64,000 nucleotides of DNA from Gimesia maris. GTDB taxonomy: Bacteria > Planctomycetota > Planctomycetia > Planctomycetales > Planctomycetaceae. Shown piece after piece: positions 27,130 through 37,145 of this stretch (its first letter is position 1; every line of letters starts with the position of its first letter). The position numbers and the translations under genes are program-made. The stretch spans positions 2,743,001 to 2,807,000 of the forward strand of contig NZ_CP042910.1 of assembly GCF_008298035.1 (NCBI RefSeq). The letters are read 5' to 3'. A model generated the notes under the pieces. It saw nothing but the letters and a program-made list of their open reading frames with translations, was not told where the DNA came from and searched no databases.

Positions 27130-27594
27130 ATGTTAGATCAGGTTTTAAATTCGAATGCATTACCATTACTGGAAAAAATGGCGGCGTTTGCAGAGCGTCG
27201 ACAGGATGTCCTGGCAGGTAATATTGCGAATATCGATACCCCCTCATACAAGATGCGAGATCTTCCAGTTCAGGAATTTCAGCAGGCTTTACGTGATGCG
27301 GTGCAGTTGAAGGAAAACCTGACTGATCCGGTGTCGCAGCAGACTCTGGCGATGCCTGTCACTCTGGAAGCGACGAAATCTGTCGAAGCACAACTGCAGG
27401 AGTTGTTCCCGCGCAGCCTGTTTCAGGCACGGGAAGCAACTCCTCAGAACCTGACGTTTCAGGATGATAATAATCGAAGTATTGAATCACAAATGACGCA
27501 GATGACCAAAAACTCCATGATGCAGCAGTTCGCTGTGGAAGTCATGATGGCGCAGATGAATCAGTTGTTAACAGTCATTTCAGAACGCGCCTGA
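27130..27594 (+). CDS. flgB: Flagellar basal-body rod protein FlgB
   Basis: FlgB is a proximal rod subunit exported by the flagellar type III system. The 154-residue protein has the rod-family N-terminal signature RQDVLAGNIANIDTPSYKMRD and the C-terminal helix ending MAQMNQLLTVISE. I start at ATG 27130, preceded by GGTGAGAG. The longer open frame from 27028 overlaps the regulator gene. It heads the flgB-flgC-fliE-fliF series, in canonical order. Confidence 0.95.
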   Translation: MLDQVLNSNALPLLEKMAAFAERRQDVLAGNIANIDTPSYKMRDLPVQEFQQALRDAVQLKENLTDPVSQQTLAMPVTLEATKSVEAQLQELFPRSLFQAREATPQNLTFQDDNNRSIESQMTQMTKNSMMQQFAVEVMMAQMNQLLTVISERA

Positions 27595-27645
27595 GATTCA
27601 GACTGAGCGAACAGGACCCATCAGAAAATTTGAAAGGAGCAGCGG

Positions 27646-28059
27646 ATGTTAAAAGGAATTGATATCAGTACCAGTGCCCTGGTCGCCCAGCGGCAACGGA
27701 TGAACACGATTGCGGGGAATATTGCTGCAGTGAATGTATCACACGATCCCGCAAGTGGTGAAGAACCCTTTTATCGCCGAATGGTTACCTTCCAGGCGGA
27801 CACGGAAAGTCTGGACCAGAATGCGTCCGGAACCGGGGTAAAATATCATGTTGAAATTGATACAGACACACCGTTAAGAAAAACCTATGATCCCGGCCAC
27901 CGCCATGCGGATCAGGATGGGAATGTTACCTATCCTAACATTGATCTGGTGACCGAATTCGTCAATGCACTGGAAGCAGGGCGAGCCTATGAAGCCAATA
28001 TTTCGGCTCTGGATATCACTAAGGAAATGTTTAGTACGTCGTTGCGGATTTTAGCATAA
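27646..28059 (+). CDS. flgC: Flagellar basal-body rod protein FlgC
   Basis: FlgC is the second proximal rod subunit. The 137-residue protein has the N-terminal QRQRMNTIAGNIAAVNV motif and the late DLVTEFVNALEAGRAYEANISAL block typical of FlgC. A strong ribosome-binding site, AAAGGAG, lies about 7 bases before the ATG. It follows flgB at 51 bp in the same operon. Confidence 0.96.
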   Translation: MLKGIDISTSALVAQRQRMNTIAGNIAAVNVSHDPASGEEPFYRRMVTFQADTESLDQNASGTGVKYHVEIDTDTPLRKTYDPGHRHADQDGNVTYPNIDLVTEFVNALEAGRAYEANISALDITKEMFSTSLRILA

Positions 28060-28113
28060 ATCTTAGATATATAGAGATTTCAATCATCATCTGATCTCAG
28101 GGAAGGGAACAGT

Positions 28114-28428
28114 ATGACCAGTTCCATCAGTCATATCGGTAACTCATTACTGCCCGGTCTTTCACCGGCGGGGCTCAAAGATGCAGGGGCTGGCACGCCA
28201 GCCGGCGCCCCTTCATTTCAGAATATGATGTTACAGTCTCTGGACAGTGCCAATCAGTTACAGCTTCAATCGGAGCAGGCGATTCAGGCGGGGCTCCTGG
28301 GAGAAGATATTACTCAGGCCGAAGTCTTTTCCTCGATCAAGAAGGCAGATCTGGCTCTGAGAATGATGGTTCAAATGCGAAATAAACTTCTGGAGGCTTA
28401 CAACGAGATCCAGAAGATGCAAATGTAA
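28114..28428 (+). CDS. fliE: Flagellar hook-basal body protein FliE
   Basis: FliE joins the MS-ring to the rod. The 104-residue protein ends with the family block VFSSIKKADLALRMMVQMRNKLLEAYNEIQKMQ. GGGAAGGGAA precedes the start. It stands between flgC and fliF, as in most flagellar gene clusters. Confidence 0.94.
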   Translation: MTSSISHIGNSLLPGLSPAGLKDAGAGTPAGAPSFQNMMLQSLDSANQLQLQSEQAIQAGLLGEDITQAEVFSSIKKADLALRMMVQMRNKLLEAYNEIQKMQM

Positions 28429-28492
28429 AACCCAGGCAAATCAGGCAGTACTTTCACCATTTTGACACGGATTCGTCGATTGGTCACCCGGT

Positions 28493-30109
28493 ATGGATAC
28501 GATAAAAAAAATATATCAGCAGTTCTCAAACCTGTTTCAAACAATGTCTGGCAGCCAGCGTGCGATTTTGCTGTCTGTCCCCCTGCTGATGATGCTGGCT
28601 TTTGGCTTCCTCTTTTTTCGGGACAGTCAATCGAGCTACGTTTCACTCTCCCTGGGTAAAGATTTTACGACCGAAGAGGTCATTCATGCCGAAGAAGTTC
28701 TGTTGCGTGCCGGGTTGACCGATTTCTCAAGAAAGGGACAGCGAATTATGGTCCCTCAGAATGAAGTACCCCGCTATAATGCCGCGCTGATTGAAGGCGG
28801 CGGACTTCCGACCGACTGGGCTTCGGAATGGCAGGAGCAGTTTGAAAAATCGAGCATGTTTGTGAGTAAGGACCAGCTGCAGGTCATGCGGGATATTGCG
28901 CTGGGAAACCAGTTGCGTCGGATGATCCGCGCGATCCCGGCGATTGAGGATGCCAGTGTGATGTGGGCCCGTTCGAAAAAACGGTTGCGCTGGAATAATA
29001 CCACCCCGGAAGTGACGGCGACCGTCATGGTCAAACCCCGACCGGGACGGGAGTTGACCCCGGTTCTGGTGACCAGCCTGAGAGCTGCCGTCTCAACGAT
29101 GGTTCCCGACCTGACCACGGACTCGGTAACGGTCTTCGATCAGTCCACGGGAACTTCGTTTACCGCGGATGACAAAAACGAAGCCTTTGACAGTAAATTC
29201 ATCAGTTGGGTCAATAAGCATACCAAAAACTACCAGGATAAAATTCTCGATTCTCTCTCGTATATTCCAGATGTGATCGTGAATGTGAATGTCGACGTCG
29301 AAAATCTGAAACGGTATGTCGAACGCAAACAGGAAATCAGTACTGACGGTTCGGTGACACTTCAGTCAAAAGAGCAATCCACCGAACGCAGCCTCGTGGA
29401 AAAACCGACCCGGGCAGAACCGGGAGCTCGATCCAATCAGCCGAACTCCCTGGCAGTGGCGCGAGGGAACGAAAAGAATGAGAAGGTAACAGAGACGAAT
29501 AATGAGGCCACCACAGCTCCGTCATTTACCTGGACAGAAAAAGAGTTTGTCGCCGCCATGCCCAGCACGGTACAGGTTTCTGTTTCCATCCCGGAGGATT
29601 ACTATTCTGCAGTTGCTCTCAAACGCGGAATCAAAAAAGGAGAAGCGGAAGCGGATATCGCCGCTTTCAAACAGGCCACTGCCGCCATTCAGACCGAAGT
29701 TGAAACAAGTATTCAAAAGCACGTCCAGAAGCTGATTCCTTCACAGTCTGCCACAGATGCGGTCAGTGTCGCTTCTTATGTACGCGTTGATGCAGAAGTC
29801 CCTGAAATCGCCTTGCCGTTAACCGAAAGTGTCGGCGAGTTTGTGAGCCAGTGGGGCAGTACCCTTGGTCTGGGGTTATTCGCGATCTGGGCTTTATGGA
29901 TGCTGAATAAGAGTATGCCGCAAATGGAAGAGGTCAATTCAGAAGAGATTGATCTGCCACTGAAAAGACCCGTTGACTCAACTCCCGAAGAAGAATCGGT
30001 AAAACCTAAGAAAGAACCGACACAGCGCGATGAGGTTCAGTTACTGGTTCGCGATAATCCGGAGGTTGCTGCGATGGTGTTGAGTAAATGGATCCACTCA
30101 AAATCCTGA
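28493..30109 (+). CDS. fliF: Flagellar MS-ring protein FliF
   Basis: FliF builds the membrane MS-ring that anchors the rotor and export gate. The 538-residue protein has an N-terminal membrane helix (about 24-44), ring-building motifs (RBM-type region with AAVSTMVPDLTTDSVTVFDQ), a variable acidic segment, and a second helix near 452-472. The cytoplasmic tail of about 60 residues would bind FliG. The start context is weak. It ends 52 bp before fliG. Compared with enteric FliF the periplasmic loop is diverged, but the domain layout is kept. Confidence 0.94.
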   Translation: MDTIKKIYQQFSNLFQTMSGSQRAILLSVPLLMMLAFGFLFFRDSQSSYVSLSLGKDFTTEEVIHAEEVLLRAGLTDFSRKGQRIMVPQNEVPRYNAALIEGGGLPTDWASEWQEQFEKSSMFVSKDQLQVMRDIALGNQLRRMIRAIPAIEDASVMWARSKKRLRWNNTTPEVTATVMVKPRPGRELTPVLVTSLRAAVSTMVPDLTTDSVTVFDQSTGTSFTADDKNEAFDSKFISWVNKHTKNYQDKILDSLSYIPDVIVNVNVDVENLKRYVERKQEISTDGSVTLQSKEQSTERSLVEKPTRAEPGARSNQPNSLAVARGNEKNEKVTETNNEATTAPSFTWTEKEFVAAMPSTVQVSVSIPEDYYSAVALKRGIKKGEAEADIAAFKQATAAIQTEVETSIQKHVQKLIPSQSATDAVSVASYVRVDAEVPEIALPLTESVGEFVSQWGSTLGLGLFAIWALWMLNKSMPQMEEVNSEEIDLPLKRPVDSTPEEESVKPKKEPTQRDEVQLLVRDNPEVAAMVLSKWIHSKS

Positions 30110-30161
30110 GTTCGCTTTTCTGATTCGATGTTATTTTAATACTGGTTTTGCAGGCTGAAAA

Positions 30162-31157
30162 ATGGATGAACTACAAAAAGCCGCCGTCTTGTTACTGAGC
30201 CTGGATAAAGCGCTCGCCGCTGAAGTGCTCAGTCTGATGTCCAAAGAAGATGTCGAAAAAGTAACGATGATGATTGCCCGGATGCAGGATGTCTCCAAGG
30301 AGCAGCAGGCCACCGTCTTGTCCGAATTTACCAATTTGCGCGGTGAGCAGACCACGATGGAGCGGGGCGGTCTGGCGGCCGTGAATGAACTGCTCGAACA
30401 GTCTCTCGGAAAAGAAGGTGCCGGCTCGATTCTGGACAGTATTAATCAGACGATGAACTCCGTACCCTTCGGTTTCCTGCAGAAATCAGGTGCGAACAAC
30501 CTGTTGACCTTTATCATTGAAGAGCATCCCCAGACGATCGCGATGATCATGTCACACCTGCCCAGTAACATGGCGGCGGAAGTGCTGGCCGGACTGCCTT
30601 CCAATAAGCAGATGGATGTGATCAAACGCATTGCCAATATGGAGCAGACCAGTCCGGAAGTGATCCGCGATGTTGAGAAGAGCCTGGAGCATCGCATGAA
30701 AAACACTTTCAGCCAGGGTATGGAAAAAGCGGGGGGAGTCGAGCTGGTTGCCGAGATTCTGAACGTGACAGACCGCATGACTAACAAAGGGATTCTGGAA
30801 AGTATGGATCAGGAAACTCCCGATCTGGCGGATGAAATTCGCCGCCTGATGTTTGTCTTTGATGATCTGGTGAAACTGGATAATAAAGCGATTCAGGCTC
30901 TGTTGAAGGAAGTGGACACCAATCAGTGGGCGGTTGCCTTGAAAGGGGCTTCCGAGGAGATCAAGCAGAAAGTGCTCAGCAACCTGTCGCAGCGGGCAGC
31001 GGATATGCTGCGTGAAGAAATGGAATATCTTGGTCCTATCAAAGTCAGCGATGTGGAAGCAGTTCAGCAGCAGATCGTAGATAGTGTCAGACGCCTGGAA
31101 GATGCCGGAGAAATTGAAGTTGCTGCCGGAAATGAAAGTGAACAGTACATTACCTGA
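30162..31157 (+). CDS. fliG: Flagellar motor switch protein FliG
   Basis: FliG couples the rotor to the stator. The 331-residue protein has the N-terminal FliF-binding domain (KAAVLLLSLDKALAAEVLSLM), a middle domain with the EEHPQTIAMIMSHL motif, and the C-terminal torque domain with MFVFDDLVKLDNKAIQALL and VEAVQQQIVDSVRRLE. Charged residues expected to meet MotA are present in the C-terminal helix region. It sits in the flgB-to-fliJ series, with fliH starting 69 bp later. Confidence 0.96.
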   Translation: MDELQKAAVLLLSLDKALAAEVLSLMSKEDVEKVTMMIARMQDVSKEQQATVLSEFTNLRGEQTTMERGGLAAVNELLEQSLGKEGAGSILDSINQTMNSVPFGFLQKSGANNLLTFIIEEHPQTIAMIMSHLPSNMAAEVLAGLPSNKQMDVIKRIANMEQTSPEVIRDVEKSLEHRMKNTFSQGMEKAGGVELVAEILNVTDRMTNKGILESMDQETPDLADEIRRLMFVFDDLVKLDNKAIQALLKEVDTNQWAVALKGASEEIKQKVLSNLSQRAADMLREEMEYLGPIKVSDVEAVQQQIVDSVRRLEDAGEIEVAAGNESEQYIT

Positions 31158-31225
31158 TGCATGTCGGATTTTTGTCGTGAAAATCAAACAGAACGAATAA
31201 TCACAGGATTGATAAAGTAAAAGAA

Positions 31226-31945
31226 ATGGCGGAACTGGAAACAGCAAAATTGTTAAAGGCGGATGCGTTTCGCGCGCTGGGTTCGAAAATCGCCTATAAC
31301 TTTAATGATATCGAAAAACGCTGTGAAGATTATATTAGCAATGTGCGTAACCAGACGCGTCAGATGATTATCGATGCGCAAGCAGAAGCAGAACAGATCA
31401 AGCAGGAAGCGTATCAGGCAGGGAAGCAACGGGGACTGGAAGAGGCATTACGCGAGGTAGAAGCCCAGGTTCAGGCCCGATCGGAAGCGCAGGCCAGTCA
31501 GATGGTAGAAGAAAAACTGGGTACCGTTTTCCCCGCGATGCAGGCAGCCGTTGCAGGGTTGCAGCAGGAGCAGGTCAACTGGAGGCAGACGTGGGATGCT
31601 GCCGCGGTCAAAATGTGTCTGGTGATTGCAGAAAAAATGGTCAGGCATGAGATCAAGACCCGTCCCGATACTGTGAAACCCATGATGAGTGAAGCGCTCA
31701 AGCTGGCATCGGGAACTCAGCATATCCGGTTCCAGATGAATCCGACGGATGTCGTCCATCTGGGAAAGAATGCACAGAGTTTTATCACGAATCTGACGGG
31801 ATGTCAGACCTGTGAAATTATTGAAGATGAATCGATCTCCCCGGGGGGATGTATTATCGAAACACAGCATGGAACAATCGACGCCAGAATCGAAGTACAA
31901 CTGGATCGTATTTTCCAGGAGCTGATTATCCAGACTCAGGACTAG
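31226..31945 (+). CDS. fliH: Flagellar export ATPase regulator FliH
   Basis: FliH regulates and positions the export ATPase FliI. The 239-residue protein is largely helical, with an Ala/Glu/Gln-rich heptad segment (about 40-85) and a C-terminal V/A-ATPase-E-subunit-like domain with CEIIEDESISPGGCIIET. It is followed after 8 bases by fliI, so the two are likely translated together. The start at 31226 lacks a strong ribosome-binding site, but it gives the expected length. Confidence 0.88.
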   Translation: MAELETAKLLKADAFRALGSKIAYNFNDIEKRCEDYISNVRNQTRQMIIDAQAEAEQIKQEAYQAGKQRGLEEALREVEAQVQARSEAQASQMVEEKLGTVFPAMQAAVAGLQQEQVNWRQTWDAAAVKMCLVIAEKMVRHEIKTRPDTVKPMMSEALKLASGTQHIRFQMNPTDVVHLGKNAQSFITNLTGCQTCEIIEDESISPGGCIIETQHGTIDARIEVQLDRIFQELIIQTQD

Positions 31946-31953
31946 CCTCTTCC

Positions 31954-33330
31954 ATGTTCGATGTTTCTCAACAGATTAAACAGATTCTACCCTTTCGCCT
32001 GACAGGGAGAGTCACACGTGTGGTCGGGTTGACTGCATCGGTTTCCGGCTTTCCGGCACCGCTGGGATCCGTCTGTGCCATTGATCGGGAGAATGGTTCG
32101 GCAGTCGAAGCGGAAGTCGTTGGTTTCCAGAATGAAGAAACTCTGTTGCTGCCTTATGAAGATCTGGCGGGGATCCGACGTGGAGACCGCGTCAGTCTGA
32201 TTCAATCGGTGCCTGCGGTTGCTGTAGGGCAGGGGATCCTGGGGAGAGTTCTGGATGGTCGCGGTCGCTGTATTGATGGTAAGAACCAGGCAATGCTTTC
32301 TCATCGAGCCAATTTAAAAGCCAAACCGATTTCCCCTTTGAATCGCCCCCGTATTGATTCCCCCTTGAGCACCGGTATCCGCACCATTGATGGACTGTTA
32401 ACGTGTGGAAAAGGGCAGCGACTCGGGATTTTCGCCGGAAGTGGTGTTGGTAAAAGTACCCTGATGGGGCAGATGGCGCGTCAGAGTTCCGCTGATATTA
32501 ATGTGGTTTGTCTGGTCGGGGAACGTGGTCGTGAAGTACGCGAGTTTCTGGATCGTGATTTAGGATCGGAAGGGCTGGAACGCAGTGTCGTGATCGTTGC
32601 GACAAGTGATGAACCTGCGCTGATTCGCTTGCGGGCCGCTCATCTGGCGACCGCGGTTTCGGAATTCTTTCGTGACTGTGGCAAAGATGTCCTGCTGATG
32701 ATGGACAGTGTAACCCGCTATGCGCTGGCACAGCGGGAAATTGGTCTGGCTGCAGGAGAGCCGCCGGCGACTCGAGGCTATCCACCCAGCGTGTTTTCCC
32801 TCCTGCCTAAGCTGCTGGAACGGAGTGGTCGGACTGAATCTGGCAGCATCACCGGGTTCTATACCGTTCTGGTTGAAGCCGACGATGCGAACGAGCCGAT
32901 TTCTGATACCGTGCGGGGAATTCTGGACGGTCATATCATGCTTTCGCGGAAACTGGCACATGAATCCCATTGGCCTGCAATAGATGTGCTGCAGAGTATC
33001 AGCCGTTCGATGAATGACATTACATCAGCTGAGCACCAGCAGTCAGTCGCTCAAATCAAGAAACTCATGGCCGCCTACCAGCAGTCAGAAGATCTGATCT
33101 CAATCGGCGCTTACCAGGCGGGTTCAAATCCGGAAGTCGATCTGGCAATCAAGATGAGGCCGCTCTGGAATGAGTATCTGAAACAGGGAAATACAGAAGA
33201 CTCTGATTTCCATACCGCTTCAGAAGGGCTCACTAATCTGGTTGCCCGGATGCAGCAGCTTAAACCGATGAAAGCTTCGGAGGCGGGTCAGATCGCTGCG
33301 ACCGATCAAACCGCACAAACGACCGGTTAA
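31954..33330 (+). CDS. fliI: Flagellum-specific ATPase FliI
   Basis: FliI is the hexameric ATPase that powers type III export of flagellar substrates. It has 458 residues from ATG 31954. Walker A GSGVGKST is at 162-169, the AND-type signature VVCLVGERGREV follows, and the late block YPPSVFSLLPKLLERSG is intact. I reject the longer reading from 31849 because it runs inside fliH. A beta-barrel N-terminal domain (RVTRVVGLTASVSGF) precedes the catalytic core. It is followed by fliJ. Confidence 0.96.
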   Translation: MFDVSQQIKQILPFRLTGRVTRVVGLTASVSGFPAPLGSVCAIDRENGSAVEAEVVGFQNEETLLLPYEDLAGIRRGDRVSLIQSVPAVAVGQGILGRVLDGRGRCIDGKNQAMLSHRANLKAKPISPLNRPRIDSPLSTGIRTIDGLLTCGKGQRLGIFAGSGVGKSTLMGQMARQSSADINVVCLVGERGREVREFLDRDLGSEGLERSVVIVATSDEPALIRLRAAHLATAVSEFFRDCGKDVLLMMDSVTRYALAQREIGLAAGEPPATRGYPPSVFSLLPKLLERSGRTESGSITGFYTVLVEADDANEPISDTVRGILDGHIMLSRKLAHESHWPAIDVLQSISRSMNDITSAEHQQSVAQIKKLMAAYQQSEDLISIGAYQAGSNPEVDLAIKMRPLWNEYLKQGNTEDSDFHTASEGLTNLVARMQQLKPMKASEAGQIAATDQTAQTTG

Positions 33331-33386
33331 CTTGAAAAGTTGAATAGCAATTAACGAATTTTATATCCTGTGTGAACCTGAGTGAG

Positions 33387-33839
33387 ATGAAGAAATTTCA
33401 ATTTCAATTTGAATCAGTGCTCAAAATGCGACGGCATAAACGCAGTATGTGCCGTCAGCTGCTGGGGGAGATGCTCCAGACTGACCAGCGATTGATTGAT
33501 CAGGCCGAGCAACTGAAACAGCATCGCTCAGAACAGTTTCAGGAAATCCGGGTCCGTCAGTCCGAAGGGCGGGTGGATATTGATGGGACGACCAGTTTAC
33601 GGTATTACGCTGGCCAGTTGCAGACTCAAATTCAGTCGGTCAACACAAACCGGGAGCTAATGGGGAAACAGATTGTCCTCTGCAGACAGGCTTTGGCCAA
33701 GGCCGAGCAGGAAGTCAAAGCCATGGAAAAACTGTCTGATAAACATCGCGAAACATTTCTCTATGCACAAAACCAGAAAGAAATGGTTGAGCTGGAAGAA
33801 ACCTGGTCAGCCACACAGCAGACAGGAGGTTATCAATGA
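33387..33839 (+). CDS. fliJ: Flagellar export protein FliJ
   Basis: FliJ is the coiled-coil stalk of the export ATPase. The 150-residue protein starts MKKFQFQFESVLKMRRHK, the usual FliJ opening, and is nearly all helical with heptads. ATG 33387 has a GTGAG purine stretch just upstream and fits the family better than GTG 33372. Its stop overlaps the next ATG (ATGA, 33836-33839), giving translational coupling with the MotE-like gene. Confidence 0.85.
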   Translation: MKKFQFQFESVLKMRRHKRSMCRQLLGEMLQTDQRLIDQAEQLKQHRSEQFQEIRVRQSEGRVDIDGTTSLRYYAGQLQTQIQSVNTNRELMGKQIVLCRQALAKAEQEVKAMEKLSDKHRETFLYAQNQKEMVELEETWSATQQTGGYQ

Positions 33840-34486
33840 TTCGTCCTCTGGTTGTCATTATCTGTGTATTTTGCGTGGCGACGATCATCTCGGAGATTCT
33901 CGGGCTCAGTTATTTATGGGTTCGCGGTCATCTGAATGCGGATTCTGTCAAAGACATTCGCATGATCGTGACGGGGCAGTCACTGGATGACGTGGAATTA
34001 GTTGAGGAAGAAACCAGTCTGCCCTCACGTGATGAAGTTGCAGAAACACGGGCCATGCGAATTCTGGAATTAGCAGCGCGCGAAGATGAAATCGAGTTGT
34101 TGAAAAGTTCGATTACGGAATCCTCCGATTTTCTCAAAAAAGAGCGACTGGTTTTTGAAGAGGCGAAAAAGAAGTTTGAAGAGGAACTGGAAATTCTGAA
34201 AGAGAAGAGTCAGAATGTCGCTACAAAGAAAACGCAATCTGTACTGGTTGCATTACCCTCCGGAGATGCAGTTCAATATCTGATGCAGCTTTCCATTGAA
34301 GAAAATATTGAACTGTTGAAAGGGATGGAAGGTAAGTTCATCGCCAAGCTCCTGAAAGAGTTCCTGGTCGCTCCTGACCCACTGGTCATCAAACGCGGGA
34401 AAGAGATTTTCAAAGAGATTTCACAGGATGAACCGTTTCGCAGCTTCTCTGACGGTGCATTAGACAAACTGTCCCAGAATAATTAG
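33836..34486 (+). CDS. MotE-like / MgtE-N-domain flagellar protein
   Basis: A 216-residue protein with an N-terminal membrane helix (about 3-26), a long charged helical middle (about 55-135) and a C-terminal MgtE-N-like segment with alternating hydrophobics (LMQLSIEENIELLKGM, FIAKLLKEFLV). This is the layout of MotE, the chaperone/stator-associated protein often found after fliJ. It overlaps fliJ by four bases. Homology beyond this architecture is not certain. A role in stator assembly or motor function is inferred from position. Confidence 0.6.
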   Translation: MIRPLVVIICVFCVATIISEILGLSYLWVRGHLNADSVKDIRMIVTGQSLDDVELVEEETSLPSRDEVAETRAMRILELAAREDEIELLKSSITESSDFLKKERLVFEEAKKKFEEELEILKEKSQNVATKKTQSVLVALPSGDAVQYLMQLSIEENIELLKGMEGKFIAKLLKEFLVAPDPLVIKRGKEIFKEISQDEPFRSFSDGALDKLSQNN

Positions 34487-34771
34487 GTCGCGTACCTGAA
34501 ACAGAGTTGTGATTTGTAACAGACACGATTCTTAAATCAGGTACTGCCTGACCTTCTTCAACCAGCATCGATCAGATCTCTAATCGAGCTAATGCAATTT
34601 TTCGCTAAAATTGATCTATTTTGTGTATTCTTACGTGATGTCTCGATGATGATTCTGACGAATAAGATACTGGTGAAACAGTCCTTCCCATTGTGGATAC
34701 CACTGCGCGGTTTCCAGGTGACCTGCAGGGAGGCTGCCCTCAGTACTTATTTTTCTTAAAGGTAATGAGAA

Positions 34772-36676
34772 ATGTCAGATTCTCACAAGTTTTCTCTGCT
34801 GGATCTCCAACCGCTGGATCTCAGTAAATACGGTAAGCAGAAACTTGATCTGAATCAGGGGGCAACCCGCAATCCCGACTCGAGTTACCGCAGACAGTTA
34901 AGTGAGTCCCTTTCGAGGAAACAGCCGAGTCAGTCAGCTGATCAAAAACCGGAAACCGATGCCCGACCCCGGGATTTGAATTCAAAACGGGCAATCGACG
35001 AAAAACAGAGCCCTGAACCTCAGGCTCCGGCTCAAAAACCGAAGAATACAGAATCGCCAGAGAGTCTGCAGCGCGATGATTCGGCTGAATTACAGACTCA
35101 AACGGAAGTTGCTGGCAGCGAAGCGGAAAAAACGGAAGTTTCGAGTGAACCCGCTTCAGTCAGTGACACGAGTTCAGAAGAAAATAAATCTGATACCATC
35201 AATCCGCTGGCAGCCGAAGTACAACAGCCTGTCAAACAGAAAGAGCCAGTGTATTCACTGTTTAGCGATTCCGCTGTCAGTGATTCCAGGCAACAATCCC
35301 TCCAGGAAGTCACTTCGACAGATGGAGAGATTCAACCGCCAGCCAGTTTTCAGTTCACGGACAATCAGAATCTGGTCAAACTGCCAACTGAAGTAACAGA
35401 AACAGAACCCGAAGGAGCTTACCCTATACCGGAAGGACTGGCAGCTTTACTGAAGAATCAGAGCGAATCCATTTCGTCTACTCAATCGACTGATGTCGCA
35501 TTGTCGAGTGAACCTGTATTGGCAGAGCAGCAGAATCAGGCAGCAGAAAATTTAACCGCACAGGCGACAGGTGAAGTTGTTGAAGAGTCTGTTTCTCAAC
35601 AGTTGTCTGCTGGGCTCCAGCAGGTCAAAGTTACTGAAGAATTGAAACAGGCAATTAAAGAATTTCAGGAAAAGAACTCCGATAACGGGAATGCATCGAC
35701 AGAAGATTCAGAAGTTGATATTCAATCGCTCATGCAGCAGCGATATCAGAGTGCTGAAAATGAAAACCAGTCGGATTCCTCAGCAGATGAAACCAATCAG
35801 AGTGAACAGTCGGCGGAACAGACAGTTGTAGAAGACGTTTCCCGAACGGTCATCCAAGAGTTACAGCAGCCTGTAGAATCCACTCCTGATACAAAGTCTG
35901 AAGTCGTAGACCAGAAAACAGATGCGAAGTCTGAAGCTGTCGATGATTCTGCTGACGTTGTCACTTTCTCCCCGGTCCCTCCGGGTTTGAAGCCTGCCGG
36001 CGATGCTCCTGCTCTCTCAGTTGATCCATCCAGGCCCAGTCCACAAATTCAGGATACGACTGCAAATCAGCAGACAGATCACTCAAATATCCAGGTACTG
36101 AACGGCAACTCCACTGCCCCTGTGACAAATGAAATTGCACCGGCTGCGCCTGCGGGACCAGTGATTGATGTCAAACAGGTTGATCAACTGGTCGAGAGGA
36201 TTTCGACTGCCGTCAAACAGTCTCATTCTACCGGGCAGCAACTGAAGATTCGTTTGAGCCCACCTGAGTTGGGAACGTTGCAGATTGAGGTCTCGTTGAA
36301 AAACGGTGAATACACGGCGAAGCTGGAAGTACAGAACCGTCATGCACAAAAAGTGATCAATGATAATATTGCCCAGTTAAAAGAGGCATTATCAAAGACG
36401 GGCGTTTCGTTAGATCGGATCGACGTACACATCAACACGGACGCCAGTGAAGACCAGCGTTCTTCTCAATCAGGTACGCAGTCAGACTCAGGAAATGATT
36501 TTAATTCTCAGCAGTTCTCTGATAACCCGCAAGACAGTGAACAACGTCCGGGTGAGCAGTCATTTGTCGAGGATGCTGTGAAGCAGGATGAACCTGCAGA
36601 CCAGGATCGTCCCCAGGTCGTTCGTTCCCAGGGGATTGCATCAGAAAATGTCGAAGAAATAGACGTACAGATTTAA
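34772..36676 (+). CDS. fliK: Flagellar hook-length control protein FliK
   Basis: FliK measures hook length and switches export specificity. The 634-residue protein has a long low-complexity region rich in Ser, Glu, Gln and Thr (about 1-460) and a conserved C-terminal hook-length domain. That domain contains LKIRLSPPELGTLQIEVSL followed by an amphipathic helix with LKEALSKTGVSLDRIDVHI. The call rests on the C-terminal domain and on flgD and flgE directly after it. It starts at ATG 34772, 285 bp after the MotE-like gene. No promoter was placed in that gap. Confidence 0.9.
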   Translation: MSDSHKFSLLDLQPLDLSKYGKQKLDLNQGATRNPDSSYRRQLSESLSRKQPSQSADQKPETDARPRDLNSKRAIDEKQSPEPQAPAQKPKNTESPESLQRDDSAELQTQTEVAGSEAEKTEVSSEPASVSDTSSEENKSDTINPLAAEVQQPVKQKEPVYSLFSDSAVSDSRQQSLQEVTSTDGEIQPPASFQFTDNQNLVKLPTEVTETEPEGAYPIPEGLAALLKNQSESISSTQSTDVALSSEPVLAEQQNQAAENLTAQATGEVVEESVSQQLSAGLQQVKVTEELKQAIKEFQEKNSDNGNASTEDSEVDIQSLMQQRYQSAENENQSDSSADETNQSEQSAEQTVVEDVSRTVIQELQQPVESTPDTKSEVVDQKTDAKSEAVDDSADVVTFSPVPPGLKPAGDAPALSVDPSRPSPQIQDTTANQQTDHSNIQVLNGNSTAPVTNEIAPAAPAGPVIDVKQVDQLVERISTAVKQSHSTGQQLKIRLSPPELGTLQIEVSLKNGEYTAKLEVQNRHAQKVINDNIAQLKEALSKTGVSLDRIDVHINTDASEDQRSSQSGTQSDSGNDFNSQQFSDNPQDSEQRPGEQSFVEDAVKQDEPADQDRPQVVRSQGIASENVEEIDVQI

Positions 36677-36707
36677 CTCCATTTTTCAGGGATGAAGGAG
36701 TGCCATT

Positions 36708-37145
36708 ATGGCCGTTGATGGAATTGGTGGAAGCAGCAGTACCAGCGGTACGACTGCAGTAGAAGTGGTTGATCCAGATAAAGTTGGCTTCAATGGTTTA
36801 ACCGCCGAATCGTTTATGAAACTGTTGATTACGGAACTGCAAAACCAGGACCCGACAGAACCATTGGGGAACGAACAACTGCTGGCACAGATTTCCAGTA
36901 TGCGGGAACTGCAGTCGAATATCGAGTTATCAGATACATTGAAAGAAATTACGACCGGACAGTCGCTGACACAGGCTGCTGCGTTGATCGGAAAAGAAGT
37001 GGAAGGGCAGGAAGGCCAGCAAAATCCGGTTGCGGGTGTTGTGGAGCGCGCCTTTGTCCGCGATGGAAAGTCGTATGTCGGCATTGGTGCTTTTGAATTG
37101 CCTGTCTCTGCAATTACCAGTGTTCAAGAACCTGCAAGTGTTTAG
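36708..37145 (+). CDS. flgD: Flagellar hook assembly protein FlgD
   Basis: FlgD is the cap scaffold on which hook subunits polymerise. At 145 residues it is short: the N-terminal FlgD domain is present with SFMKLLITELQNQDPTEPL and QISSMRELQS, while the C-terminal Tudor/FnIII parts of longer FlgD proteins are missing. AAGGAG precedes the ATG by 8 bases. It lies between fliK and flgE, the usual place. Truncated FlgDs of this size occur in several phyla. Confidence 0.93.
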   Translation: MAVDGIGGSSSTSGTTAVEVVDPDKVGFNGLTAESFMKLLITELQNQDPTEPLGNEQLLAQISSMRELQSNIELSDTLKEITTGQSLTQAAALIGKEVEGQEGQQNPVAGVVERAFVRDGKSYVGIGAFELPVSAITSVQEPASV